From: Bryopsis sp. KO-2023
Lineage: Eukaryota; Chlorophyta; Ulvophyceae; Bryopsidales; Bryopsidaceae
NCBI GenBank assembly: GCA_030272585.1
Contig: BSYQ01000008.1
Span: forward strand, 3,162,001 to 3,226,000
Direction of reading: 5' to 3'
Length of the DNA: 64,000 nucleotides
Below are positions 12,447-25,100 of this stretch, in pieces. Position numbers and translations under genes: made by a program. The first letter of the stretch is position 1. Every line of letters begins with the position of its first letter. The notes beneath the pieces are model-generated. The model was not told where the DNA came from. It saw nothing but the letters and a program-made list of their open reading frames with translations, and searched no databases.

Positions 12447-13866
12447 GACACAGCTTGTAGATGTCTTTGGTAAATTCCTTGTGACTGTTCTCCAATTTAT
12501 GTATTTATTCTACTTTTTCATTTATTTTCAGGGTTTTTTTTTCTATGTTTTTTTAACCTGAGTAAGATTTCCGGTGGCACTGCTGTTCCCTTTCTGTGGA
12601 AAACCGAAGCCACTGTGATGATTCGACATCCAGAACCGAAACGATCTTCTAAAAGTCGAGTCAAAACGTAGTGACCCAAGAAATTCACCTGCCAAAAAAA
12701 AAAATCCACAGCGAATCTGTACAAAGAATCAGAAGAGGGGAAGGTCGGATATCAACATCGGAGAAACGTTTCATTTTCATTTTTTTTTTTTTTAGAAATG
12801 AAATCTTAAAACACTTTGCATTGATTTTGCCCACAAAACTATGCTGGAATCCATGAAATGCCCATCGACACTAGTGCTTTTGGAAATGTCCAAAATGAAG
12901 ATTTTTTCTCCTCTGAATCCTAATTTTATTATTACTTTTGGCTTATTTTCAACACACTGCTGAGGTCGAAGATAAGTTAGTGTACCTGAGAAGTGCCCGG
13001 AATGCCATCAACAGTGTCGAAGGGTTCGTTGTCGACATATCCAGTCCCAGTGTTGTTTATCAAGATATCAAGTCGCTCCTCTTTGGTTTTGAACCAGTCC
13101 ACAAATTCCCGGATGACTGCCATGGAGTTCAAGTCCAGCTTCGGAGTTGAAATCACATCTGCCCTTTCCCCCCCATCAGTTCACACAGACACACTTACCC
13201 ACAATTCTCAACAAAAGGAAAGCAATACACAGAGAAATACATGTATGTATATATATGTATATATTTTCTCCATCTGTGCATTGCTTCCTTTCTTTAAATT
13301 TATTTCTGTCAAAAACCCTGTGAGCCTCATGCACTAAGATAGGATAAGATAAGATAAGATAAGATAAGATAAGATAAGATAAGATAAGATAAGATATCAG
13401 TTGCTGATTGTTTCCATTTTTTATATTTTTATATTTCATTTTTTTTGGCCTGGAAACGGGCGTTCCAGGCATTTCACACTCACCCTTCCACTTCTTCCCT
13501 TATTTTCGCTACCGCCGAGTCGGAGATCTCTTTTTCGTAATCGGTCACATACACACGCGCTCCCAGCTTGGCCAACTGCAACGAAGCCGCCAGCCCCAGG
13601 GAACCCTCACCCCCACCGCCGCTGATCAAAACGCATTTTCCTTTCAAAGAGGGATACAAAGTCGTCACGTCCTTCCCTGGAAACCAATTGACGATTTCCG
13701 GCTTCTCCATGGCGACCGCGCCCACTCGCGAAAGACGTCGAGAGAATCTGGATCTCGTGGTGTGCGATTCGCCGACAGGCGCAAGGGGTTTGAAAACGGG
13801 GGAGTCGATCAGTTGCCCGAACCGTTTATGTTTCGTTAAAGCCTGGTGAGAACGGAGGGCGATCAT
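10118..13866 (-). CDS. Short-chain dehydrogenase/reductase, WWOX/retinol-dehydrogenase-like
   Basis: NAD(P)-dependent oxidoreductase of the SDR family. Exons: 13484-13866 (start ATG 13866, with an alternative Met at resid. 53), 12986-13163, 12558-12688, probably 12451-12476 and 12248-12295, then 11846-11940, 11508-11587, 10704-10927 and 10118-10215 (stop TAG). The proposed chain is in phase throughout. Landmarks: cofactor loop LISGGGGEGSLGLAAS, LDILINNTG (NNAG position), QVNFLGHYVLT, IITVASVF, catalytic Y-x3-K in ASYPNCKLALV, and LDPGAVYTRIWDSS (the 'HPG.v.T' loop). The C-terminal exons read APGGYYTRG and APEALKHEVAQEIWDEC. The glycine-rich loop is one residue longer than the usual TGxxxGIG and starts with Ser. 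Substrate is unknown; retinoid- or lipid-type alcohols/ketones are typical of relatives. It is head to head with the FRRS1-like gene, 236 bp apart. Confidence 0.85.
13330..13396. repeat. Pentanucleotide microsatellite (AAGAT/ATAAG)n
   Basis: About 11 near-perfect copies of a 5-bp unit in the first intron of the SDR gene. Confidence 0.95.
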
Positions 13867-14102
13867 CTGAACTGGGCACCCTGTTGGTGATATCTGGTCA
13901 AAAAAATGAACATTTGGGCGTGCGTTTTACACTCCTGCGTTCTGTCTATTTATAGTTCGTTTGTTGGCAAGATATGACTCATCGAAAGTCTTTCACCGGA
14001 AACAAAACCTTCGCAGCGGAAACGACGACTAGGGGGAGCCTTTTTTTTAAAAGCGTGGACGTTTCACTGATCTCCAAGTTAAATTCCCTGGAATCTAGAG
14101 GA

Positions 14103-17100
14103 ATGAAAAGGCGTTCCTCTGCGATCGGTGTTTTGATACTGTCTCTATCGTTGTTTGGGCTGGTTGGTTCGTATCCCAACGGCGCCGGTTCATGCGATAG
14201 CCCGGAGAAGAGACATGGGGCGGGTACAAAAGGAGATGGAGGATATGTTTTGAAAGTCGTTTCTGATGAACCGATATTGCCCAACAAAGTGAGTCCAATT
14301 TCTGTGAGGCTCTGATTGGATCGTTCTGTTTTTATTGTGGGAGGGTTAGTATGGTATTAGTCAGCCTTCGGTGTTTTCGATTTGGGAAGACGGAAATATA
14401 TGGAACGAAAAAAAAAAACTAAAACTAAACTTCTAGGATTTCGGATAGTCGATGCAAACCGCTGAAAATTTTGATTTACAGAATGGGTGGGATAATTTTA
14501 GGAAAAAAAAATAATATATATATTTTCTTTCTATAATGTTCGGGGAAATCAAAATGAATCCTAAAAAATTCGGAATGCTACATTGAGACTTTTGAAAAAT
14601 GATAAAGAGTATGTATTAACATAATAGCATTTTTTATTTTTTCATTTGGGGGGGGGGGGGGGGGGGGAAGGTGAGAATTCTTCCAAAGAAAGGAAAGAAA
14701 CTAAAATAAAAAATGAGTTACAAACGTGTGCTTGTGTGTATCACAAAAAACTCTGTGATCATTTCCTGTGTGATGGTGCATTTGTTTTTATCACACCAGT
14801 ATTTACAAATGATTTTTTTTCCATTTCTTTTGGTAAAGAAAGTGGACCTTGTCTTGTCTGGAGAAGGCGGCAAAACTTTCAAAGGATTTCAAATCATTGC
14901 TGAGACGGGCTCGTTCGATGACTCCAAACTGCCGGATGGTGTGCAATTGAATACCGCAGATTGCATCTTGGATGGCAGAGTTACGCATACAACCAAGGTG
15001 ACTGTTCTGTATGAATGGCAGCGTGAAGTGGGGGGGGGGGGGCTTTTTTAAGGAAGAAAACAAAATCAGGGAAACTGGATGTGTGAAATAATTTAGAGCA
15101 AGTTAATTCAAAAAATACCAAAAAAGAAAAAAGAGTTGCTCATGGCACTCACCCCCAAAACAGAAGAAGAAGGAGGAAAAAACAAAGGAAATTAAGGGGT
15201 TTCGTGGTCCGAAGAATTGAAAGTGGGATTTGAAAAAGAAAAAACTATCTCTTTTTTTTTTTCTTTTTTTTTTTGAATTTCTTGATTTTTTAATTTTTTT
15301 TCAAATGCCAGACTTTTCTTTGAAATCAAAGATCTTTGGTGGGGTTTTTTCCAGGCTGACAAAGAATCTGTCACCGTCCCTTATAAAGTGCCCAAACTCC
15401 CAGGGACTGTGAAGATCACTTACTATGTTGTGGAAGAATTCAGTAAATGGTATGGTGACGCTGAAAAAGTTCTATCGTCAAATTTTCAGTTTTTTAGAGC
15501 ATGTGGGGTTATATTCAGTTGACCATAACCTTTTCCCCCAGAGTGCATGGATTTATAATCACCCCAAAAACTATTGGGCAAATCCCCCGCCCAAAAAGAA
15601 AAGAAATAATAATAATTAGCAATAAGAACTAAAAGAAAACCTCCCCCAGAAATATAAATTTTGTGACTTGAGAAAATAATTCTGCATGCAATATGTATCT
15701 TTTTTTCGACCTCGAGTTTGCTATACCCACCTGCATTAAAAAAATCGATGTTGCACCCTGTTTTTGTTAATTTAAAATATATGAATATTTTTTTTCTTTT
15801 CTTTTAAATTATTTGGCCTTTTGCAGGTATGGTCCACTGACACTCCAAATCCCCGTTTTGCTTCTGACATCGGATTCCACAGCTGAACCCGAAACTCCAC
15901 CTGCAAAAGCAGCCAAACCCTCCACAACAGAATTAGAGGAGGGAGGAGACCAAGCAGAAGGGCCCATGGCGGAGCAAGAGCAAAAAGAAGAAAACAAGGA
16001 AACCGTGACTAACGACGAGAAGAAAAAAACGCTTCAAAGGGTGAAGAAAAAGATCCTTTCGGTTTTCAATGGCCAGTGCACGGAGTCTCCGATTGAGGGC
16101 TACGATTGTGTGAAGGAGGTATAGATAAAACACACCAACAAGAAAAACAAAAAAGAAAAACACAGATGATCTGAAAATAACACCGAGCCTGTTTCGTTAT
16201 GGGTTATCCTTTATTGGTTTACGTTTGGAAATGTTTCCTCTTGTTTTTCAAATGAGGAATGATTTTCAATTTCTTTCATTATTTGTTTTAATTTTTTTTT
16301 TTGGGGGGGGATCCGTTTCGTTTAGTAGATCAAGCACATATATGTGGTTAAATAATATTTTTCACAAAAAAAAGCAAACTTGACAGTGCCCCCTTTCGAA
16401 GTTTCTGCTGATTATATGCCCCTTTGTTTTGTTTTTTTGTTTTTTTTCTCTTCTCCATGCGGCTGAATTTCCAGTTCACCGATTTTTTTTCGCTCCATTG
16501 GAGAGTGGGCGAGAAAACCCCCGGCGAGGGCCGAAGGAAACTCAGCCAAGCAGAAGAAGAAAATCCAGACAAGGTCCCAGCAAAGGGGGAGGTGTTGTTT
16601 GGATTGGAGGGTGAAACTGATGGCTGGGTTGCGATTGCTTTTCCTGAAGAGAAGGGGGAAATGGACCCTGCCGACTCCGTGATTGGATGGGTCGATGAGG
16701 ATGGGGAAGCTGTGGTGAAACCGTACAGAATTATGGTAAGATTCGCTGGAACACCTGAGCATTCCTTCACCCGTGTTTTCTTTGGATATCAAATTACCAA
16801 AGGAGTGGTCGTTTTTTCTTTTGCTGTAGTTTTGGTATTATTATTTATTAGTTTTTTCTTTAATGAAGGGTGAATAAGAGGAAGAATAGTGAGGATACAA
16901 GTGATAGTATCAATATTATAACAACCATTATTATTACTATCTTATGTTACTATTTTTTCTCGATTTAAAAAAAAAAAAAGCAACAGCTGGCAGTGTCATT
17001 TTGGAATGCGCCAGCGTCCCCGACCTCAGCAAGTAGGGAGATTTTTTTTTTTCATTTTTTTTTCCTAATTTATATATAATTTTTCTTGATGATTTTTGTT

Positions 17101-18599
17101 TACAGTGTAATGAAATCTTTCATAGCAAATTTTGATAGAATGTTTTCAAAAAATTATGAATTTACACAACAAAACAAATCGTTTTTTTTTTTATAGGACA
17201 AAAACGTTCGTTCCGATGATGTCGACGAAGGCCTCGGTGTCGAAGTGGTGGCAGCTTCGGAGGAAAACGGTGTCACTTTTATCGAATTCATTAAAGTTGC
17301 TGATGAGGGCAACGTCCCTTTCGACATCCAAAAAGATGTGCATTTGAACTACGCAATCGGGAAAGCGGACCGTCTGGAGGAGCACCCCTCCCACGGAAAA
17401 GGCTCCGTCACCTTGAATTTGCAATCCGGCCGATCGAGGAGGGTCAAATCAGATGCCGAGGTTTACTACATGGTGCACGGATCGTTGATGCTGATCGGAT
17501 GGATATTCTTCCTTCCACTCGGTGAGGATTCCCGCTTTTTTTTTTTTTGGGGGGGGGGGGGGTCTTTTTTCTCTTTCCCCTGTTGTGTTTTTTTCCCCAA
17601 AGGTTCGATGGTCCGAAACAGCGAACAGGACAGTTGAAAGAATATGTAACCTTACCATTTCGATCAATTTTAATAAAAAAATTTAAAATCCTCTCCCCAC
17701 CCAAGAGAATTTCCTTCAATTCCCGAATTTGTTGTCTCAACATCTGGAAATTTTTTGTGTAACATCCACAGGAATTTCAATAGCTCGTCACCGATGGACT
17801 TTGCCCATGTTGGGCGAATCTGGCTGGATCGACCTGCACAGATTTGTGCAGCTCTTTTCCGTCATTTGCATCATCACGGCCGTCATCATCGGCCTCAGCA
17901 GATTCGAAGACGTTCATTCCACCAGAGGGAAAGCTCACGTAACTCTGGCTGTCATCCTGCTGATTTGTCTGTTCGTTCAAGGGACCTTGGGCGTTTTTCG
18001 ACCGAAGCCGGACCACCCGAGGAGGGGCCTCTTCAACAACGTCCACGGATGGTTGGGGAGATTTCTGGCGGCTGGGGCGGTGTTGACGGTGCTCCTGGGA
18101 ATCGCAGCTTTGAAACAGAAACTGCGTGTGGATGTCACTGGATGGGTGAGTCGGCCACCCAATGTGCTGCTTCCTTGCTTCTCTTCTCAATTGTCCTCTG
18201 TTTTTGGTTCATCGCCCGATAGAATCAAAAAAAATAGGTATATACGTATTTATTACGAATGTTTCATTTACATTGGCAAACTTGCCCAATGAAGGCCGTC
18301 TACAACGAGGTGATTTAGCCCATATATATATATATATATGTATATGTATATGTATTTTCTCGGGATCAAAATGCACGCCTTGTTTACATCGTTTCTCTGT
18401 AAATTTGATGATTTTTTTTGTCTGTCAGGTCGCTTCCGTAATTTTGATATGTTTGTTTCATATCATATTGGCGTTCGCTGCGGAGCTCGCTCTCCAAAAG
18501 AAGAGAAGAGGTGGAAGTTCGAAGAGAATAGGGGAAGTGGATATGACAGACATGGGAACGAGAGTAGGATACACAAGGGGCCTGGATGAAGGCACTTGA
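14103..18599 (+). CDS. FRRS1: Reeler-DOMON-cytochrome b561 membrane protein, ferric-chelate reductase 1-like
   Basis: Predicted transmembrane haem reductase that passes electrons across a membrane, probably to ferric iron. Nine exons join in phase to 633 aa: 14103-14288, 14839-14997, 15355-15449, 15827-16118, 16475-16735, 16994-17032, 17197-17521, 17772-18145, 18429-18599. Order: signal peptide (start chosen at MKRRSSAIGVLILSLSLFGL), Reeler domain (YPNGAGSC; KTFKGFQIIAE), and a charged Glu/Lys-rich linker of about 70 residues. Then comes a DOMON domain (FSLHW; GWVAIAFPEE; DSVIGW) and a b561 core. The b561 core shows four candidate haem histidines: VHGSLMLIGW, DLHRF, GKAHVTL and VHGWLGR. The C-tail is short and basic. 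Human FRRS1 has the same order and similar length. The 39-nt exon 6 is the least certain. An earlier in-frame ATG at 13974 would bury the signal peptide. Confidence 0.9.
14648..14667 (+). repeat. 20-bp poly-G tract in intron 1 of the FRRS1-like gene
   Basis: Uninterrupted run of G directly after a T-rich stretch. Confidence 0.95.
18271..18322 (+). repeat. Short dispersed repeat, copy 1 (matches 38974-39028)
   Basis: About 52 bp beginning ATTTACATT and containing GGCAAACTTGCCCAA, followed by AAGGCCGT and GGTGATTT. The same blocks occur in the same order near 38974. It lies in the last intron of the FRRS1-like gene. Confidence 0.75.
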
Positions 18600-20549
18600 A
18601 ATATTTGCAGCGGGAATCGAAAAAAAAGCAAAAACAGAAAATAGGAGAGAGAGAAAAATAAATGGGTTTTTTTTTCTGATTTTCCAGAGAGGGCCAAAAG
18701 AGAAATATGGAGGTTTAGGCCAAGGAGCATTTTGAAAGCCCCTGGTTGCAGCATAGAGCTTTTTGTTATTCCTTTTTTGTGTGTTGGTCAAGCCATGGCT
18801 TTATGTTTTTGATCATTATTCTAGAGTGTGGTGGGGTGGAGCCTCTGGGATGGCGGAAATATGGTTGGTTTTTTTAGACAAGGATGAGTAAAAAAGAAGG
18901 ATTAGAGAGGGGGGGGCGGGGGGGGAAGGATAAGGGGCCCGGGGGGAAATTGGGGAATTGTGTTGCAAGAGTATGTGATATCTTGGGAAAGATATATATA
19001 CACACATATGTTTGAATTAAAATTTGTTCACACAAGGCCAAAAGGCCAAGTGCAGGCCGTTCACGGAAATGTGCTAATAGGCTGACTGTTAGGTTGAATC
19101 GCACCCTGGGAAAACCCCAAAACAGTCCCCTGCCCCTAAAGTAAGCACATCTGTTCCGTCACTGTGTAAATCCCGAAGCAAAGCCGCTGAAAATATATGT
19201 CTTTTGAATGTACAGGATTTCAGAAGCAACAACAACAGAAAGTTTTTTTTTCTATTTAAAAAAATAAAGGAAACAGATGCCGTCATGTCACAGGCTTATC
19301 TTGATCGCTTCACATCTGATGGATATGCAGATGGATTGTTATCGTTCAGGTTCAATTGGTGATATGCTATTCGGTATATTTTTTTTGTATGTTTCATATC
19401 GTTCCAATGGAGAGTTCCCTTTTTATGATCAAAGAGACCAGCAGAGGAGAAGAAAAAAAGCTGACAATAAAGTTCACTCCAGACACAAAAAAAGAAACAA
19501 GATCAAGATCGATTTCTTGAAAGCAAATTTGACATCGTTTAGTGGATTTTTTTTGGGGGGGGGGAAGGATATTTGTATTGTGAAAGAAAGAAAACTGGAA
19601 AAAGCATAAGAGGATAGCTATCCAAAATTTTTGGATCTGGACAGACATGTCCTAAATCTCTCCTCCACACGCTTGCAATTATTGAAATACGGCCAATCAA
19701 TTGTTTTTTCTTTTTGTTTTTTTGTGTGTGTGTTGCATGCAAAATGTCTTTTTTACCCAAGTTCGTTGATGAGCTGTGCGCTCACTTTGGCGGGCTTTTT
19801 TTCGTCGGTGTTTCTTCAGTTGTTTTTTTTTCCCCACTACCACTGAGAAAGTCCGCAAGTTGGCAATTGGGTTTTTTCACGAAACTTCTTGATATGAGAA
19901 TACGATCCAGATTCATCCACATGACAGATTATCATGAAGTTGATACAGCTATCGCTTGTCAATTTTGATCAATTCTCCCCTGCAAAAAAATGACCGTGAT
20001 TCCAACTCCAAAAAGAAGTGGGAGGCTTATGCACATGAAAATTATATTTAAATCTATGAACTATGCAAGGGCTTAACGCTGGTGATTTTTGTAAGGACTT
20101 TTGTTTAACCCACAGTGGCTGGAAAAATTAGAGCATTGTGTTGATCAATATTGCCGTTCACAGTTTTGCCCACTGTGGACAAAGTGATTTCAAAGTTTGG
20201 GGGAGTTTCAATTTTCTTTCTTTCACTACGGTAGACATTCAGTCTGCGCACCCAGTAGTTGATGCTCGGTGAACCAGAAATTTTAAGCTAAAAACTTGAG
20301 TGTGGAAGTGCAGTGGTACTTCAATATTTGTGATATTATTCTTCAGCAACAATCCAGAGAAAGGGAACTTGGTGTGTCAATCAGATGCATCCTGTTTGTG
20401 TTTTTGAATCTGAACCATGAACCACAACACCTCGGCTTTCCATCGCAAACACTCCTTGTGATTGCAGGGGCGACCTTCTGATGCTGTCGATCCACCCAAT
20501 GGCGAGTCGCCAAGTTTCCTTTTGTCCTGAAGGGAAGGCACCGCCAAAA
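18600..20549. other. Intergenic region, no supported gene
   Basis: An AATAAA near 18656 may serve the FRRS1-like gene. A 74-codon ORF starts at ATG 19744 (MSFLPKFVDELCAHFGG...) and ends at 19968, but nothing else supports it. T/G homopolymers occur at 19550-19564. Confidence 0.5.
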
Positions 20550-21868
20550 ATGTTTTCGCGTTTTAAGGCGCTAACGAAAATAAGCACGTTGTCCAAGATA
20601 GGCAACCGTCTCCGTTTTGAAACGATACCCAGCGTGCGTTGCTCTTGTCTCGCGCGCATCCCTCTTCTGCAAACTCGTTTTGAGCTCGTGCAACCGCCAT
20701 ATCAACAGCGAGACTCCTCAAAAATTTCGGACCAAGTCGTCCTCCAGTATCTGGATGTTCCTCTATCCCAGCGAGAATGTTCCAATTGCTGTCACATTAC
20801 AGAAACGGGTCAAACACAAGCAAGTATATGTTCTTCCACGAACCCCTGTCGAGCTACGCTTCTCTTGCGTTCTGAACACAACTGACTTCAGAGAAAAGTG
20901 AGTATTGCACCTGCGCAACTGACGAACCGAGGAAGATGGCAACCGAGGTCGTGAGATCGCGAAGGCGGCGGAACAGGAGCGGTACAGTGTGACGACCTTG
21001 CTCTTCTTAGACGTCTGCTGGCTCGTGAATCTCTGAGAGGGGAAAAACCTCTTGAACGACTTCCGTCGTCTTCGCTATAACTCTTCCTTTTCGAGGGACA
21101 TCATCGAAGAACAATCTTTGACACAGCTGTGCTTTCTGTGTTCCAGACTGGTTCGAGACCTATAGTCGGTCTCGAAACAGTTTCGTCTTCAGGAACGATT
21201 GGCGCGGGGAGACGTGGGCGGAGCCACCTGCCAACGGCAGAGTGGTTTACTATGGGGTCGGCCTCTGCCCAGATGTCGGCCCCATGAGCCACTTCTGGTG
21301 GCCGCACTCCGATGAGCCGGACTACGAGTTCACGGAGGGCGAGCCAAGCGAAGTGGCGGCCGTGCATGAAGAAGAGGAGTACATCTCCCCTGGTCCGCTT
21401 CCAAGGTAACGATGCAAAAGGGGAAAAAAAAAGGGACAAACAGACTGGTCGTGATTCCCCAAGTCAAATGATTGAATCGAGCTTCGTTTGGAATGGCCTA
21501 TCAGGAGCCCGAGTGTAGAGTCCCTTGCACAAGGCATGGGAAGCAACGAGGAGCTGTGCGGGGAGAGGGAGGTCGTGCAAGTCTTCCTCAGGCACATCCG
21601 TGGAGAAGACGAGGGAAACATCCCTGCTTGGATGGAAAGGACAGGAATCGACAAGGAGGAGGAAGAAGGAGCTGGCAGGCTGACGAGATCCAACAGCCTT
21701 GTGTCGATCGGAGACTGCATAACCGCCGTGGAAGTTCCCCCTGCTGATGTGGTGGACCTTGGCAAGAGGCCAGGAAAGAAAAGAGGTGCAAGGAAATGGC
21801 GGCGGCTGGCGGGTATCATTGGGATCGGAGCGGGAGTGGCTTGGGCTTTGTCCAAGCTGCGCAAATAG
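20550..21868 (+). CDS. Unrecognised protein, probably C-terminally tail-anchored
   Basis: Not recognised. A coherent 3' half can be built: an exon ending at 20897 (reads VYVLPRTPVELRFSCVLN), a 14-nt micro-exon 21011-21024, exon 21147-21405 (VGPMSHFWWPHSDEP, then an acidic stretch ending EEEEYISPGPLP) and exon 21505-21868. All introns are GT...AG and in phase. The last exon is rich in Glu and Arg and ends with basic residues, a hydrophobic helix (LAGIIGIGAGVAWAL) and SKLRK before TAG, the layout of a tail-anchored membrane protein. The 5' part is uncertain: MFSRFKALTKISTL from ATG 20550 is in another frame from the 20897 exon, so an unplaced intron is needed. Part of the first exons (20660-20884) is duplicated at 46353-46620. 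Confidence 0.5.
20660..20884 (+). repeat. Dispersed repeat/duplicated segment, copy 1
   Basis: Shares ordered blocks with 46353-46620 on the same strand: CCCTCTTCTGCAAACTCG then TTTTGAGCT, CAGACTCCTCAAAA or its variant, CTGGATGTT, ATCCCAGCG, and CGAGCTACGCTTCTCTTG followed by GTTCTGAA. Confidence 0.8.
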
Positions 21869-22174
21869 GTCACAGCGAGCAGTCCACGTGGTTTTTTTGT
21901 TTTTGTGCTTGTTTTTTGTTTTTTCCACGTGGCCAATCCTGCTATTCACCCCAAAAAAAAGAAATCAAACAACATCCTCCATTCCGAAATTTCATCGCCA
22001 CCTCAATCGCGCTTGATTCGATGCTGGGGGCGAGGGTGCCTTCGATCGCTGGAGCTCTTCCTGGACGGAAACCCCTTCGGTAATGGAACAGCCAACCATC
22101 GATGGCAATCGCACTCGTAAAACAAGCAAAGAAGTTTACTCGAGGCCAAATCAACGAAACCATGCCAATCGACA

Positions 22175-25100
22175 ATGGAGTGAGTTTCGCAGCACGAAAC
22201 AGAAACGAAACTAAATTCGGATTTATTCAGATTGCATGCTTCCGCGGTCCAAGTGGCGAATGAAACCAGAAGCGAACGCTTGGAGAGAGCCAAGGTGTGC
22301 CTCCCCCCCAAAAAAAATAAATAAAAATAAACTAGATTAAATTAAATGAATAAATTCTATATCTTTCAGTGGCATGTGAGATTTTTTATTTCTCAGAATC
22401 AGGGCAGGGTAATTGCTTCTATTCCTGTTAGGAAAAAATGAAAACATGATCTGCAATCAACAGAGACAAACCGCAGCAAAACCTCATGCAGCTCAATATA
22501 GATCAAAGATAGAAATGGAGGGGGTAAATACTTATGCATCGCAAATATCAAACTGCTGAATTTTCATGGCCATATATGTTTTTCCCCCAGGGTTACCCGT
22601 ATGTTCGGCCGTCATCCTCGTTCGTGTTCGTGAATGGCATAGCTGTAACTTTCGACGATTCTGCATGGAGGGGGGTCGAACACATGCGAGAAATAGCTAT
22701 CAAAGAGGAAAACAAGAAGCCATCGTGCAAAAAGTGAGTAGCAAAATGCATTCCATAAGAGACCAAACAGTCATTTATCAAGAGCACTTTAGAAAAATAA
22801 AATAAAGAAAAAATGATACCTTTTGGTTTGACAGAGGGGGGTTGTTTGGTTGATCATACTGAGTGTTGCTTTTTAGGGTTCAGTGTTTCTTTTTTCTCCT
22901 ATTGTTGATTGGAGGAAGAAAAAAAATGCAATGAAACATAGAGATGCATGTTGAAATGGCCAGCAGGCCTTGTCACGTAACTGTTATCCATATTATATGT
23001 GCAGGTTTATGTATGGATATATATATATATATACATATATATTTGTGTGGTTCAAAGCTTTGGCGAAACTGATGCTAAAAATTTAAGCTTGTCAATCGAT
23101 TGGTGGTTGCAGGCTGGGCGATCTTTTTGATTCGATGGGGGTATCTGAGGTTGTCCCAACAAACGAAAGCGAATATGTCAAAGTGTTGGCAATTGGAAGC
23201 AATGCAGGTCCAGAACAGCTCCACAGAAAATTTCCGGCAGATGTTTTCCCTGATGGTGTTGTGATACCTGTGAGTTGATTCTTGAAACTCGTTTTATATC
23301 ATTCCCCTAAAAAATAATAATATCATTTTTTGTCTCAGATTGAATTCTCTACCTCTGCTAGTTGGAATCGGGGTGAAAAACATGATAAGACTCCATTGAG
23401 TTTGAATAGTTATAGAGGTGTTTACTGGATTTTCATGTTTTTTTCTATTGTTTGGAACAAGGAATTCAAATTAAAACAGAAATTTCCTTGGCAAAAATGT
23501 AATCGAATTCTACCGACCAACGTCCAATTTTTTTTCCAATGCATATTTGAAATCGTTTTTTGAAACCAACACCAGGCAAAAAGCGCGTTTGTTTGGGATT
23601 CCTCCACTCCTGGTTTCCGACCGGAGCTTTCTGTTTTACTATTCAAGAATATATAAAAGAAAGCACTCCATCGACACACCTTTTTTCCTCTATGTTTTGT
23701 GATATCCATCACTTTTTTTATTTAAAAAAAAAAATTGATTTAGTTGACATTTCCTCCTTTTTTTTTGTTTTTTCGCTCTCGATCTCCGATGCGAAACAAG
23801 ACAGACGGTTCAAGGTGTGCTGCACGATTTCGACGTGGTATACGCTCCGTTGCTTTCTTCTTATGGATCTTGCACTGCCACTCTGGAGTATTCTCCCGGA
23901 GCCTCGGTAGGAATTTTCGTCACTTATTTGACCGACCCTCTGATGGAAAGAATGAACACCACCGAAGGGGCGTATGATCTGTGTGAGCTGTCCGATTTGG
24001 ATCTGGACTTGGGCATTTCGTTGGAATCTTGGAGGTGAATTGCTCTTCTCCAGGGGTTTTTTTAAATCGTTTTGTCTTTTCGTTTATGAAACATATTTAT
24101 GAAATACATTTCATCGTGGCAAAAAGTATTAGTTTTCTCCCTTTTTTTTTGGTTTCAAATCCCCTGGTTATTAGATCACCGGATCTGCATTCAAAGATCC
24201 CAGGAATCATTGTTTTTCTCTTTCTTAGGAGCAGTTCCATGATGACTTTCGTCTAACTTTCTATTTATTTTCTATTTATTTTTATTTTTGAAGGGTGGTG
24301 TGAGGGGTCAGACAAAATAATAATTGGTTAATATCGTATAACCAAATGACGATTCTCACATTCTCATTTATTCTTTCGACCAACCTGTCGACCCCCCAAC
24401 CCCCACCCCAAAAGGAAAAGAAAAACGTTTTTTGTGTTGACAGTTTTTTTTTTTTCTTCTTCAGGAATGGAGGAAAAGGAACAGAAAAATTGAACAGAAT
24501 TTACCAATACAATCACCAAAACGGAACGCTTCACATGCCTTCAACAGGTGCATTTATAAATTTATTTGTTTATTATTATTATCATTTTTTGCTTATGTGC
24601 TTTCTAGACTCTGTCAAGAATTTCCTTCTTTCGACATTCATATCTTTTGATCTGGGTTCTGGCTCCTTTTTCTTCTCCGAATCGTATCAGTAAAAAAAAA
24701 TTAATCGTCAAGAAAATATCACAATTTTTGTTCTCGTTGTCTGTTTTTTTTTATTGTTATTCAAGAAGGGAGGAAGAAGCATCTGGATAAGTTTTATTTT
24801 AAACAAATTATATGTTCTTGTGTTGATACTTCCAGGTTCCCCTGTAGCATTGAAAGCGATCGCAGCACACCACAGAGCATTTCCTGAATTGGACCAAGTC
24901 GAAATGCTTTCGTTGGTGAAAACCACTCTTTCAAAAGAAGCATCCAACGGTGAGTTTCCCCCCCACCACCTTTTTCCCCCCTGGAAAAAAAATAAAAAAA
25001 AATCATCCTTAATTGTGTGCATTATTTTGTCATCGTTTTTTTTGCCTTCTCAAGATCTCATCCCTTTTTTGTTTTACTTCTTGGATGTCTTTTTTTTAAA

